From an uncultured Ruminococcus sp. (GTDB lineage Bacteria > Bacillota > Clostridia > Oscillospirales > Ruminococcaceae): a DNA stretch of 64,000 nt. How positions within the stretch are numbered: the first letter of the stretch is position 1; the number at the start of each line of letters is the position of its first letter. Location: the NCBI RefSeq assembly GCF_934476685.1, contig NZ_CAKSNX010000001.1, positions 248,001-312,000 of the forward strand, written 5' to 3'. Below, one piece after another: positions 51,933-59,875 of this stretch. Below the pieces are notes generated by a model. The model saw nothing but the letters and a program-made list of their open reading frames with translations. It searched no databases and was not told the origin of the DNA. The position numbers and the translations under genes were made by a program.

Positions 51933-51959
51933 TGAAATTACCTCTTTCTGTTATTATCA

Positions 51960-52094
51960 TCAGCTTATGATCCTTACGACCACACAGCCGATGACTGCAA
52001 GAACAAGAAATACAGCGGCAGCTTTCAGACGGAACCTGTTCCGCCGCCTTATCTTATCCTTATATTCTTCACTGAGCTGAAAATCAAGTTTCAT
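51960..52094 (-). CDS. 44-residue membrane protein between serC and serA
   Basis: Minus strand, ATG at 52092-52094 to TGA at 51960-51962. It starts MKLDFQLSEEYKDKIRRRNR, a highly charged, Arg-rich segment, then one hydrophobic helix (about residues 24-40) ending RIIS. This composition fits a single-pass small protein with the head inside the cell. It lies 12 bases after the serC stop and 27 bases before the serA ATG, so it fills the operon gap neatly. No clear ribosome site is visible, so it could be translated by coupling to serC. Confidence 0.6.
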   Translation of the reverse strand: MKLDFQLSEEYKDKIRRRNRFRLKAAAVFLVLAVIGCVVVRIIS

Positions 52095-52106
52095 ATCAGT
52101 AATGCT

Positions 52107-53189
52107 TTATGCGTTTTCAGCCTCGAACTTCTTCATAAATTCAACAAGCTTTTCAACGCCCTCGATAGGCATAGCATTGTAAATAGAAGCTCTCATACCG
52201 CCGACAGTTCTGTGGCCCTTGAGGTTCTCAAAGCCTGCTGCCTTAGCCTCTGCAACGAACTTCTTGTCAAGCTCCTCATCGCCTGTAACGAAAGGAACGT
52301 TCATAAGGGATCTGTCCTCAGGAACTACTGTGCCCTTGAAAAGCTTGCTCTGATCCAGGAAATCATAAAGGATCTTAGCCTTCTTCTCGTTGTGAGCCTT
52401 CATAGCCTCAAGACCGCCCATCTTCTTTATCCACTTGAATACCTTGCCGCAGATGTATATGCCATAGCATGGAGGCGTATTGTAAAGAGAATCTGCGTCA
52501 GCCTGTGTCTTCCACTTGAGCATTGTCGGTGTGCCTTCGAGAACATCATCTGTGATGAGATCTTCTCTGATGATAGCGATAACAACGCCGGCAGGACCAA
52601 CGTTCTTCTGTACACCGCCGTAAATAACACCGTACTTTGTAACGTCAACAGGTTCAGAAAGGAAGCATGATGAAACGTCAGCTACCAGAGTGTGACCCTT
52701 TGTGTTAGGAAGAGTCTTGAACTTTGTGCCGTAAATAGTGTTGTTCTCGCAGATGTAAACATAGTCTGCGTCCTCAGGGATGTCGAGGTCTGAACAGTCA
52801 GGAATGTAAGAGAAAGTCTTGTCAGCTGATGAAGCAACAGCAACAGCGTCACCGTACTTCTGAGCCTCCTGATAAGCCTTCTTTGCCCACTGACCTGTGA
52901 TTATGTAAGCAGCCTTCTTGTTCTTCATAAGGTTCATAGGAACAGCTGCGAACTGCTGAGAAGCTCCGCCCTGAAGGAAAAGTACCTTGTAGTTGTCAGG
53001 GATATTCATAAGCTCTCTGATATCAGCCTCAGCCTCTTTTATAATGTTGTCAAAAGCTTTGGAACGGTGGCTCATCTCCATTACGCTCATTCCTGTGCCT
53101 TTGTAGTCAAGCATTTCGTCAGCAGCCTCTTTGAGAACTTCCTCAGGAAGTACCGCAGGACCTGCGCTGAAGTTATAAACTCTACCCAT
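52107..53189 (-). CDS. serC: Phosphoserine aminotransferase
   Basis: 360 residues, the normal length. Class V PLP-dependent transferase that converts 3-phosphohydroxypyruvate and glutamate to phosphoserine and 2-oxoglutarate. N-terminal YNFSAGPAVLPEEVL, LQGGASQQFAAVPMN near residue 76, and the PLP lysine in VIYGGVQKNVGPAG near 196. Two-gene serine operon with serA; the third enzyme, SerB, is not in the window. GGAGG precedes the ATG by about seven bases. Confidence 0.96.
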   Translation of the reverse strand: MGRVYNFSAGPAVLPEEVLKEAADEMLDYKGTGMSVMEMSHRSKAFDNIIKEAEADIRELMNIPDNYKVLFLQGGASQQFAAVPMNLMKNKKAAYIITGQWAKKAYQEAQKYGDAVAVASSADKTFSYIPDCSDLDIPEDADYVYICENNTIYGTKFKTLPNTKGHTLVADVSSCFLSEPVDVTKYGVIYGGVQKNVGPAGVVIAIIREDLITDDVLEGTPTMLKWKTQADADSLYNTPPCYGIYICGKVFKWIKKMGGLEAMKAHNEKKAKILYDFLDQSKLFKGTVVPEDRSLMNVPFVTGDEELDKKFVAEAKAAGFENLKGHRTVGGMRASIYNAMPIEGVEKLVEFMKKFEAENA

Positions 53190-53230
53190 TTTTAATACCC
53201 TCCAAATAAATTATTAAAATTGATAATCTA

Positions 53231-53259
53231 ATTATATTACTTTTCATATTAAAAGTCAA
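53231..53259 (-). promoter_or_regulatory. Promoter of serC-serA
   Basis: On the minus strand TTGACT (53254-53259), a 17-base spacer and TATAAT (53231-53236), giving a leader of about 35 bases. No riboswitch or T-box fits in so short a leader. Confidence 0.88.
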
Positions 53260-53309
53260 GCGCAATATCAAAAAAATTCTTCATACCTTATGTACAAAAC
53301 GGCATATCA

Positions 53310-56078
53310 TCACGGCTTCTCAGCGTCAGCCGACTCAATATTCCTCTCTATCTCCGAAAGAAGAAGAGCTGGTATGATAGGTTTTGCAACGTGTCCGTTC
53401 ATTCCTGCGTCAAGTGAGTTCTGTATATCCTCAGGGTAAGCGTTTGCGCTCATGGCGAGTATAATGACCTTTTTTGCGTCCGCTCTGTTCAGCGCCCTTA
53501 TCTTTCTCACCGCTTCAAGACCGCCCATAACAGGCATTCTTATGTCCATCAGCACTACATCATAATAGCCGTCCTCCGAGTCCATGAACTTTTTAAGTCC
53601 CTCTAACCCGTTTGCGGCGCTGTCAGCCTCAAAACCTGCCTTTTTCAGCACCTTTACCGCAAGTATCCTGTTTATTGAGTGATCCTCTATAATAAGCGCC
53701 CTCTTGCCCGAAAAATCAAATTCCGCCGCATTAGGCTGATTTTGTGCACCTACCGCCGCCGCAGAGTCAAACTCTATCTCCGCCGTTATCTTTGTCCCCT
53801 CGCCAAGCTTGCTCTCTATCGACATCGTTCCGCCCATTATCTCCACAAGATTTTTCGATATAGGCAAACCAAGCCCCGTACCCTGAACGGAAGAAGTTTC
53901 TACCGTCCTCTCCTGTACAAACGGCTCATAAATATGCTCAATAAATTCCTTGCTCATTCCTATTCCGGTGTCACGGACAGTGAATATGGTCTTTATCCTG
54001 CTGCCCTTGCCTGGCATCTGTGATACTGTGAAATCCACCCTGCCCTTGTCGGGAGTAAATTTCGCCGAGTTTGAAAGAAGATTTATAAATATCTGCTTTA
54101 CCCTCATATCGTCCATAATGAGTGTGTCAGCGTAAATGTCATGCAGCTCAAATCTGAAATCAATGTTCTTTTTCTGCATAAGCGGAAGAATGATAGTGTT
54201 CACGCTCTCCGCAAAATCTTCCAGCTTGCACGGCTTCGGATAAAGCGTCACCTTTCCGTTCTCTATCTTCGACATATCCAGTATGTCGTTGAGTATGCCC
54301 AGCAGATAGTCCGCCGAGGATTTTATCTTCGTGAAGTAGTCCTTTATTGCAGGCTCAGTGCTTTCCTCCGCACCGAAATCCGCTATGCCTATGACAGCGT
54401 TCATCGGCGTTCTTATCTCGTGGCTCATTCTCGACAGGAATTCGCTCTTTGCCGCATTCGCTCTCTCAGCCTCTTTCAATGCCGCCGTCAGCTGTTCGCT
54501 GCGCTGCTTTTGTTCAAGATATACCTCAGTTATGTCGTGCTGTATGCAGCATATCTCAAAATGACTGTCGTCAAGATAACAGTATGAATTGTACTTTCTG
54601 TATTCCTTTCCGTCCGGCGCAGTTATCGAGTAAGCCGCATAGCATACAGGCTTTTCTGCAAGCTCCTTTACTATCGCCTCTCTTGATAAGACCTTCGCCG
54701 CCTTTGCAGTGTCTTTCTCTCCCGAACCGCTCATCAGCTTTTCATATCTGTCCGTTATATTCGAAATGTTCTTTGCATCGCTCAGATCTGTAAGACTGAA
54801 ATTGCTGCTCTGATGCAGACTGCTCAGAATACCGTTTTCAGCATTGAATACGCATAGCATATCATAGTCAACATCAATTACTGCCGACAGCAGAGCCTCC
54901 ATGGTCTTTGTCTTTGTAATGTCCGTTGAGTATGTTACTCCCTCAATATCTCCCGTAACAGGGTTCTTCGCAAGCTCCACCACCGAGCTTATCCAGCATA
55001 CCTTTCCGTTCGGATCATATACCTTGTGTTCACGCTGTATGGTCGAGCGTCCGCCCTCGTATGCCTTTATGAGTGCCTCACGGTTAAATTCCTTCTTAAA
55101 ATCCGCAAGCTCCTTCTTGTCGGGAGATACAGCATAGGCATATTCATAATATCCGTCAACAGTGCCTTTCTCCGCCATTTTCAGTACTTGACTGAATCTG
55201 GAATACCCGTCAAAACAGCGGTTCTTTGTGAGGTCAAAACGGAATACTCCCAGCGTGTTCTGATTTGCCGCCGTTACAGAGCATATCTTCTCGTTAAATC
55301 TCTGCTCTTCCTTTACCTGCCTGTCTATATCCTTTGAACAGCCGATAGCATAGGAAAAATCCCCCGAACGCTCCGACATAGGGATAAAAGTTATCTGCTT
55401 CCAGCGGAAAGCGTTGTACTGACCGTCGAAAAGCAGTATCCTCTTTGTAACCCTTTCCCCCCTGTCAGCCGCCGCAAAAAGTTCCCTGTAATCCTCTATG
55501 CTTGTGTTCTTTACAAATCCGTTTTGAATACTGCTTTCGGGCGCATTTTCCACAACAGGCTTTTTCGTCAACAATGAATTTCCCGAAATGATCGAGTTTG
55601 CCTTTGTCTGGGGATCGTATCGCCATATAACAAGCTGTTCGCTGTCCAGCGCAATGTTTTTTATCTGCTCCGTCAGCTTCAGCTGATCCTGCGTTTTCAC
55701 GAGATTGTCTATGTCCGTGTATGTTGTGGTCATACAGCATAGCGTGTCGGACTCTTTTGTTACCGAGCCTTTTATGCTGTACCACTTGTATATTCCACCC
55801 TCTGAAAGTATACGCTTTCTTACGCTGAATTCTTCCCCTGTAAGATATGCCTTTTCAAGCACTTCCTTGTATTCTTCGATATCGTCCTCGTGAATATAGT
55901 CATATGGAGTGAAAGCACCGTCCTCAAATGACGGCTCAGGGATATTTGAAAACATCTTGAAAAAATATGAGTTGCAGTGAATACATCTGTATATGATGTG
56001 ATCGTAGGTAAACACACATATCCCCATAGGTATGGTGTCGAGTATCTGTACGGATAAATTATATTCCCCTGCTGCCAT
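53310..56078 (-). CDS. Hybrid histidine kinase with PAS domains and receiver
   Basis: 922 residues, no membrane helix. About three PAS-type sensing domains occupy residues 5-400 (repeating VTKESDTLCCMTTTYTDI and VTYSTDITKTK ends), then another PAS-like segment to 530, the HisKA helix with the phosphorylated His in FLSRMSHEIRTPMNAVIG near 550, the ATPase domain to about 775, and a C-terminal receiver (about 790-915) with the acceptor Asp in DVVLMDIRMPVMGG near 844. Phosphate should pass from His to this Asp and on to an unknown partner. No phosphotransfer protein or output gene lies beside it. Confidence 0.93.
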   Translation of the reverse strand: MAAGEYNLSVQILDTIPMGICVFTYDHIIYRCIHCNSYFFKMFSNIPEPSFEDGAFTPYDYIHEDDIEEYKEVLEKAYLTGEEFSVRKRILSEGGIYKWYSIKGSVTKESDTLCCMTTTYTDIDNLVKTQDQLKLTEQIKNIALDSEQLVIWRYDPQTKANSIISGNSLLTKKPVVENAPESSIQNGFVKNTSIEDYRELFAAADRGERVTKRILLFDGQYNAFRWKQITFIPMSERSGDFSYAIGCSKDIDRQVKEEQRFNEKICSVTAANQNTLGVFRFDLTKNRCFDGYSRFSQVLKMAEKGTVDGYYEYAYAVSPDKKELADFKKEFNREALIKAYEGGRSTIQREHKVYDPNGKVCWISSVVELAKNPVTGDIEGVTYSTDITKTKTMEALLSAVIDVDYDMLCVFNAENGILSSLHQSSNFSLTDLSDAKNISNITDRYEKLMSGSGEKDTAKAAKVLSREAIVKELAEKPVCYAAYSITAPDGKEYRKYNSYCYLDDSHFEICCIQHDITEVYLEQKQRSEQLTAALKEAERANAAKSEFLSRMSHEIRTPMNAVIGIADFGAEESTEPAIKDYFTKIKSSADYLLGILNDILDMSKIENGKVTLYPKPCKLEDFAESVNTIILPLMQKKNIDFRFELHDIYADTLIMDDMRVKQIFINLLSNSAKFTPDKGRVDFTVSQMPGKGSRIKTIFTVRDTGIGMSKEFIEHIYEPFVQERTVETSSVQGTGLGLPISKNLVEIMGGTMSIESKLGEGTKITAEIEFDSAAAVGAQNQPNAAEFDFSGKRALIIEDHSINRILAVKVLKKAGFEADSAANGLEGLKKFMDSEDGYYDVVLMDIRMPVMGGLEAVRKIRALNRADAKKVIILAMSANAYPEDIQNSLDAGMNGHVAKPIIPALLLSEIERNIESADAEKP

Positions 56079-56125
56079 TTATATCACTCCTGTTTCTATA
56101 TGTTATGATTTATTTATTACGTTAA

Positions 56126-56154
56126 ATTATAGCACATAATTTTAATTTCGTCAA
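56126..56154 (-). promoter_or_regulatory. Promoter of the hybrid kinase gene
   Basis: On the minus strand TTGACG (56149-56154), a 17-base spacer and TATAAT (56126-56131), about 48 bases before the start codon. Confidence 0.85.
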
Positions 56155-56270
56155 TTATTAAAATACATTATATAATAATTTCTGTAAAAAGAGATATAAA
56201 TTATCGCCTGAAAAGCGTAATATAATGCTGATGCCCGTATGTGATATATCATAATTTCCCTCCTTTTTTG

Positions 56271-56299
56271 TTGACTTTTTTCGGGAAAAGTGATATCAT
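56271..56299 (+). promoter_or_regulatory. Promoter of the TM1266-type regulator
   Basis: TTGACT (56271-56276), a 17-base spacer and TATCAT (56294-56299), about 24 bases before the start codon at 56323. Confidence 0.8.
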
Positions 56300-56322
56300 A
56301 TCAATCAGGAGGAAGTAAGCCT

Positions 56323-56568
56323 ATGGAAACAAGGGTGGCAGTCATTGCCATTATTGCACAGAATACCGATTCTGCCGAGAGCATAAATGCTCTTCTGCAC
56401 GATTACAGCGCCTATATAATAGGACGAATGGGTGTGCCTTACCGCAGTAAAGGAGTAAATATCATAAGCGTAGCCATAGACGCTCCGCAGGATAAGATAA
56501 ATACCCTCGCAGGCAAAATAGGCAGACTTGACGGCGTTACAGCCAAAACGCTTTATTCAGCCGTTTAA
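56323..56568 (+). CDS. TM1266-family iron-only hydrogenase system regulator
   Basis: 81 residues from ATG 56323, which follows AGGAGGAAG by eight bases; an earlier in-frame start at 56290 overlaps the promoter. It is a small ACT-like fold protein (ETRVAVIAIIAQNTDSAESINALLHDY; YIIGRMGVPYRSKGVNIISVAIDA; RLDGVTAKTLYSAV) of the family known as iron-only hydrogenase system regulator, found next to [FeFe]-hydrogenase genes. Its biochemical role is not established. It has its own promoter, and a terminator lies 130 bases after its stop, before hydF. Confidence 0.9.
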   Translation: METRVAVIAIIAQNTDSAESINALLHDYSAYIIGRMGVPYRSKGVNIISVAIDAPQDKINTLAGKIGRLDGVTAKTLYSAV

Positions 56569-56697
56569 AGATAATAAACTTAATAAAATATAATAACGAT
56601 CTCCTGACGCCGAAAATTTTATTTGAGGTGAAAGATAGATAGCTTTGTACTATTGTACATTGTACATTGACTGCAAAAACGCATAAATGTATTTTCA
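56569..56697 (+). other. Untranslated 3' region with GTAC repeats
   Basis: No gene. Three GTAC tetramers at 56647, 56655 and 56662 form a TTGTAC-type direct repeat; a binding site or structured 3' RNA are both possible. It ends at the terminator at 56698. Confidence 0.35.
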
Positions 56698-56741
56698 GGG
56701 GACAGCTGTATCTTCTTGCATACAGCAGCGTCCCCTTTTTT
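56698..56741 (+). terminator. Terminator before hydF
   Basis: GGGGAC and GCTGTAT pair with ATACAGC and GTCCCC across a short loop (one inner bulge), then a run of T. It separates the regulator from the hydF operon. Confidence 0.9.
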
Positions 56742-56835
56742 ATTGTTTTTATAGTTTTTATATTCATTCAGCATAAGACCGACCATATCATCAGACCAAC
56801 ATTTTTACTATCAAATATGAAAAGGAGCGAAAACT

Positions 56836-58041
56836 ATGGGACTTAACGATACCCCGTCCTCCGAAAGAGTGCATATCGGCTTTTTCGGAAGAAGAAATGC
56901 AGGAAAATCAAGCGTTGTGAACGCTGTCACAGGGCAGGAACTTGCGGTGGTTTCCGATACTCTCGGAACAACTACCGACCCCGTTATGAAAGCAATGGAG
57001 ATCCTCCCTATGGGACCTGTTGTCATAATTGATACCCCGGGCTTTGACGACGAGGGTGCGCTTGGCGAACAGCGTGTGAAAAAAACTAAACAGGTGCTTA
57101 ACCGTGCCGACTGCGCAGTGCTTGTGACGGATTGTACACAGCCGCAAGGGGAGTGTGAGGAGCAGCTTATCTCTGTCTTTAAAGAGAAAAATATCCCATA
57201 TATGATCGCAAGAAATAAATGCGATCTACTTGAAAAAATGCCAACAGAAAATGTTCCCGATAATGAGATATACATTTCCGCCGCCGAAAAAACAGGCATC
57301 AACAGCCTGCGTGAAAAAATAGCGGCTCTTACTTCATCGGGTGATGATACAAGACGGCTTGCAGGCGACCTTGTGAATGAGGGGGATTTTGCCGTGCTGG
57401 TAGTCCCCATAGATTCCGCCGCTCCGAAAGGCAGGCTTATCCTGCCTCAGCAGCAGGTCATAAGGGATCTCCTCGAAGCCTCTGCCTGTCCATTGGTGGT
57501 AAAGGAAACCGAACTAAAAACTGCACTGAGCGGACTTTCAAAAAAGCCTGCCCTTGTTATAACCGACAGTCAGGCTTTCGGAAAAGTGAACGCAGATACC
57601 CCGCCCGATATAAAGCTCACATCATTTTCAATACTTATGGCAAGGTACAAAGGCTTTCTCGATACCGCCGTAAAAGGCGTCAAAGCCATTGATACGCTGA
57701 AAGACGGTGACACCGTTCTTATATCCGAGGGTTGTACACACCATAGACAATGCGGAGATATCGGAACAGTAAAGCTGCCAAACTGGCTTAAAAAGCATAC
57801 AGGAAAAGACCTCGTTATCCGCACCACCTCAGGCAGGGATTTCCCCGAAGATCTTGAGGGTATCGCCCTCTGTATACACTGCGGCGGCTGTATGCTCGGC
57901 GGAAGAGAAATGATGTACCGTATGAAATGTGCCGAGGATCAGAACGTGCCTTTCACAAATTACGGAACTGCTATCGCCCATATGCATGGCATACTAAAAA
58001 GAAGTCTGGAGGTATTCCCTTACCTGTACGATCAGCTTTAA
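56836..58041 (+). CDS. hydF: [FeFe]-hydrogenase maturation GTPase HydF
   Basis: 401 residues. N-terminal GTPase domain with the P loop FGRRNAGKSSVVN at 18-29, switch II IIDTPGFDDEG near 65 and ARNKCDLL near 133; a middle dimer domain; and the C-terminal [4Fe-4S] site C300-x-H302, 45 residues, H348-C349-x2-C352. HydF carries the two-iron subcluster made with HydE and HydG and hands it to the hydrogenase. AAAGGAG lies before the ATG. hydE follows after 11 bases; hydG and a hydrogenase are not in the window. It starts the operon that continues into the nitrogenase-like genes. Confidence 0.96.
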   Translation: MGLNDTPSSERVHIGFFGRRNAGKSSVVNAVTGQELAVVSDTLGTTTDPVMKAMEILPMGPVVIIDTPGFDDEGALGEQRVKKTKQVLNRADCAVLVTDCTQPQGECEEQLISVFKEKNIPYMIARNKCDLLEKMPTENVPDNEIYISAAEKTGINSLREKIAALTSSGDDTRRLAGDLVNEGDFAVLVVPIDSAAPKGRLILPQQQVIRDLLEASACPLVVKETELKTALSGLSKKPALVITDSQAFGKVNADTPPDIKLTSFSILMARYKGFLDTAVKGVKAIDTLKDGDTVLISEGCTHHRQCGDIGTVKLPNWLKKHTGKDLVIRTTSGRDFPEDLEGIALCIHCGGCMLGGREMMYRMKCAEDQNVPFTNYGTAIAHMHGILKRSLEVFPYLYDQL

Positions 58042-58052
58042 GGGATAAACTA

Positions 58053-59102
58053 ATGAACAAAGATCTTATAGATAAACTTAATGCGCAAAAACAGCTTTCC
58101 CTCACCGAGTGGGAACGGCTTATATCAGACTTTTCCGATACCGACCGAAAATATGCGGCGGATATGGCAAGGGAAATATCTCAGTCCGTTTTCGGCAAAA
58201 AGATATTCATTCGTGGTATAGTCGAGTTTTCAAATATATGCAGGAACGATTGCCTTTACTGCGGCATAAGAAGATCAAATGCAGAGCTTTCAAGATATCG
58301 GCTCACAAAGGAAGAGATCATAAGCTGCTGCAAAGGGGGTCATGAGTACGGCTTCCGTACCTTTGTGCTGCAAAGCGGAGAGGACGCATGGTTCACCGTT
58401 GACAGAACAGCCGATATCGTCAGAGAGATAAAAAAGCTTTTCCCTGACTGCGCCGTTACCCTGTCTATGGGCGAAATGGAGCGTGAGGATTATGCCCGAC
58501 TCAAAGCCGCAGGAGCAGACAGATATCTCCTGCGCCACGAAACAGCAGATAAAACCCACTACGAAAAGCTTCACCCATCTTCAATGTCATGGGAGCATAG
58601 AATGAAATGCCTGCGTGATCTTAAAGACCTCGGCTTTCAGACAGGCGCAGGAATGATGATAGGCTCGCCATATCAGACCGCAGAATGTCTTGCGGAGGAT
58701 ATGCAGTTTCTCTCTGAGTTCAGACCGCATATGATAGGGCTCGGTCCGTTTATCCCCCATAAGGATACTCCTTTCAGGGATATGCCGTCTGGATCTTATG
58801 AGCTTACACTATTCCTGCTGAGCCTGTGCAGGATAATGCTGCCCGAAGTCCTTTTGCCTGCCACTACCGCCCTCGGTACGATAAACCCGAAAGGACGTGA
58901 GGAGGGCGTTCTCGCAGGAGCGAACGTTATAATGCCGAACCTTTCCCCGCTTGCGGTGAGAAAAAAGTATATGCTCTATGATAATAAGATTTGCACAGGC
59001 GACGAGTCCGCCCAGTGCAGAAACTGCCTTGAAATGCGAATGAGATCCATAGGCTACGAGATATCCGTTTCAAGGGGAGATTTCGGAGGTACATATAAAT
59101 GA
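58053..59102 (+). CDS. hydE: [FeFe]-hydrogenase maturation radical SAM protein HydE
   Basis: 349 residues from ATG 58053. Radical SAM motif C63-x3-C67-x2-C70 (NICRNDCLYCGIRR), TIM-barrel core, and a second cysteine group near the C-terminus (ICTGDESAQCRNCLEM) like the extra cluster of known HydE proteins. HydE modifies an iron-cysteine precursor during assembly of the hydrogenase two-iron centre. The open frame extends upstream into hydF, but ATG 58053 right after the hydF stop is the natural start. Its stop overlaps the NifH-like gene start by 4 bases (ATGA), a sign of tight coupling. Confidence 0.95.
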   Translation: MNKDLIDKLNAQKQLSLTEWERLISDFSDTDRKYAADMAREISQSVFGKKIFIRGIVEFSNICRNDCLYCGIRRSNAELSRYRLTKEEIISCCKGGHEYGFRTFVLQSGEDAWFTVDRTADIVREIKKLFPDCAVTLSMGEMEREDYARLKAAGADRYLLRHETADKTHYEKLHPSSMSWEHRMKCLRDLKDLGFQTGAGMMIGSPYQTAECLAEDMQFLSEFRPHMIGLGPFIPHKDTPFRDMPSGSYELTLFLLSLCRIMLPEVLLPATTALGTINPKGREEGVLAGANVIMPNLSPLAVRKKYMLYDNKICTGDESAQCRNCLEMRMRSIGYEISVSRGDFGGTYK

Positions 59103-59854
59103 TAAAAATAGCTATCTACGGCAAAGGCGGCATAGGAAAATCCACCTGTGCGTCAAACCTTTCTGCTGCGTTCTCAAAAATGGGATATAAGGTCATGCAG
59201 ATAGGCTGCGACCCTAAAGCCGATTCCACCGCACTTCTGAGAAAGTCGGAGCGTATCCCCACAGTCCTTGATACCATAAGGGAAAAAGGCGACGCATATG
59301 AGCTTTCCGATATAGTTTATGAGGGCAGCTGCGGAGTAAAATGCGTTGAGGCAGGCGGTCCTGTGCCTGGGTTAGGCTGCGCAGGAAGAGGTATAATCGC
59401 CGCCCTTGAAGCACTGGAGAAAAAGGGCGCATATGGAAAATTTTCTCCCGATATAGTTATCTATGACGTCCTCGGCGATGTGGTCTGCGGCGGATTTTCC
59501 ATGCCTATGCGAAAAGGCTATGCAGATAAAGTTTTCGTTGTCTGTTCGGGAGAGAAAATGTCACGCTATGCAGCCGCAAATATTTGTATGGCTGTTGAAA
59601 ACTTCAAAGGCAGAGGATATGCTGCTCTCGGCGGCATAATTCTTGACCGCAGGAACGTGGCAAATGAAGATGAAGCTGTAAAAGAGCTTGCGGAGGATTT
59701 TAATACCTCAGTAACAGGCTATATCGACCGCAGCGAGGATATAGCGAAGTGTGATGAGCTGGGAGAAGTTGTTGTGAATGCATTCCCCGAAAGCAAAGCC
59801 GCAGAACAGTTTAATGTGCTTGCGGAAAATATACTTAAAGAAATGAACAAATGA
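59099..59854 (+). CDS. NifH-like ATP-dependent iron-sulfur reductase, first copy
   Basis: 251 residues. Nitrogenase iron-protein (NifH/BchL/ChlL/CfbC) family: Walker A GKGGIGKSTCASN at 8-20, GCDPKADST at 36-44, and the two cysteines that hold the shared [4Fe-4S] cluster between two subunits, C94 in GPVPGLGCAGRG and C130 in VLGDVVCGGF. R97 (the nitrogenase ADP-ribosylation site) is kept. The protein is shorter than NifH (about 290). It should pass electrons, powered by ATP, to the component-1-like proteins encoded next. Overlaps hydE by 4 bases and is 21 bases from the next gene. True nitrogen fixation is unlikely (no nifB seen). Confidence 0.92.
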   Translation: MIKIAIYGKGGIGKSTCASNLSAAFSKMGYKVMQIGCDPKADSTALLRKSERIPTVLDTIREKGDAYELSDIVYEGSCGVKCVEAGGPVPGLGCAGRGIIAALEALEKKGAYGKFSPDIVIYDVLGDVVCGGFSMPMRKGYADKVFVVCSGEKMSRYAAANICMAVENFKGRGYAALGGIILDRRNVANEDEAVKELAEDFNTSVTGYIDRSEDIAKCDELGEVVVNAFPESKAAEQFNVLAENILKEMNK

Positions 59855-59875
59855 AAAAATAAAGGGGGAAGATGA

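Noticed and set aside
51556..52080. 174-residue plus-strand frame opposite serA
   Set aside because: Shadow of the serA codons and the small 44-residue gene; no independent start signal.
57927..58052. Upstream extension of HydE into the hydF gene
   Set aside because: The extra 42 codons lie in another frame of hydF and have no homology to HydE; ATG 58053 is well placed after the hydF stop.
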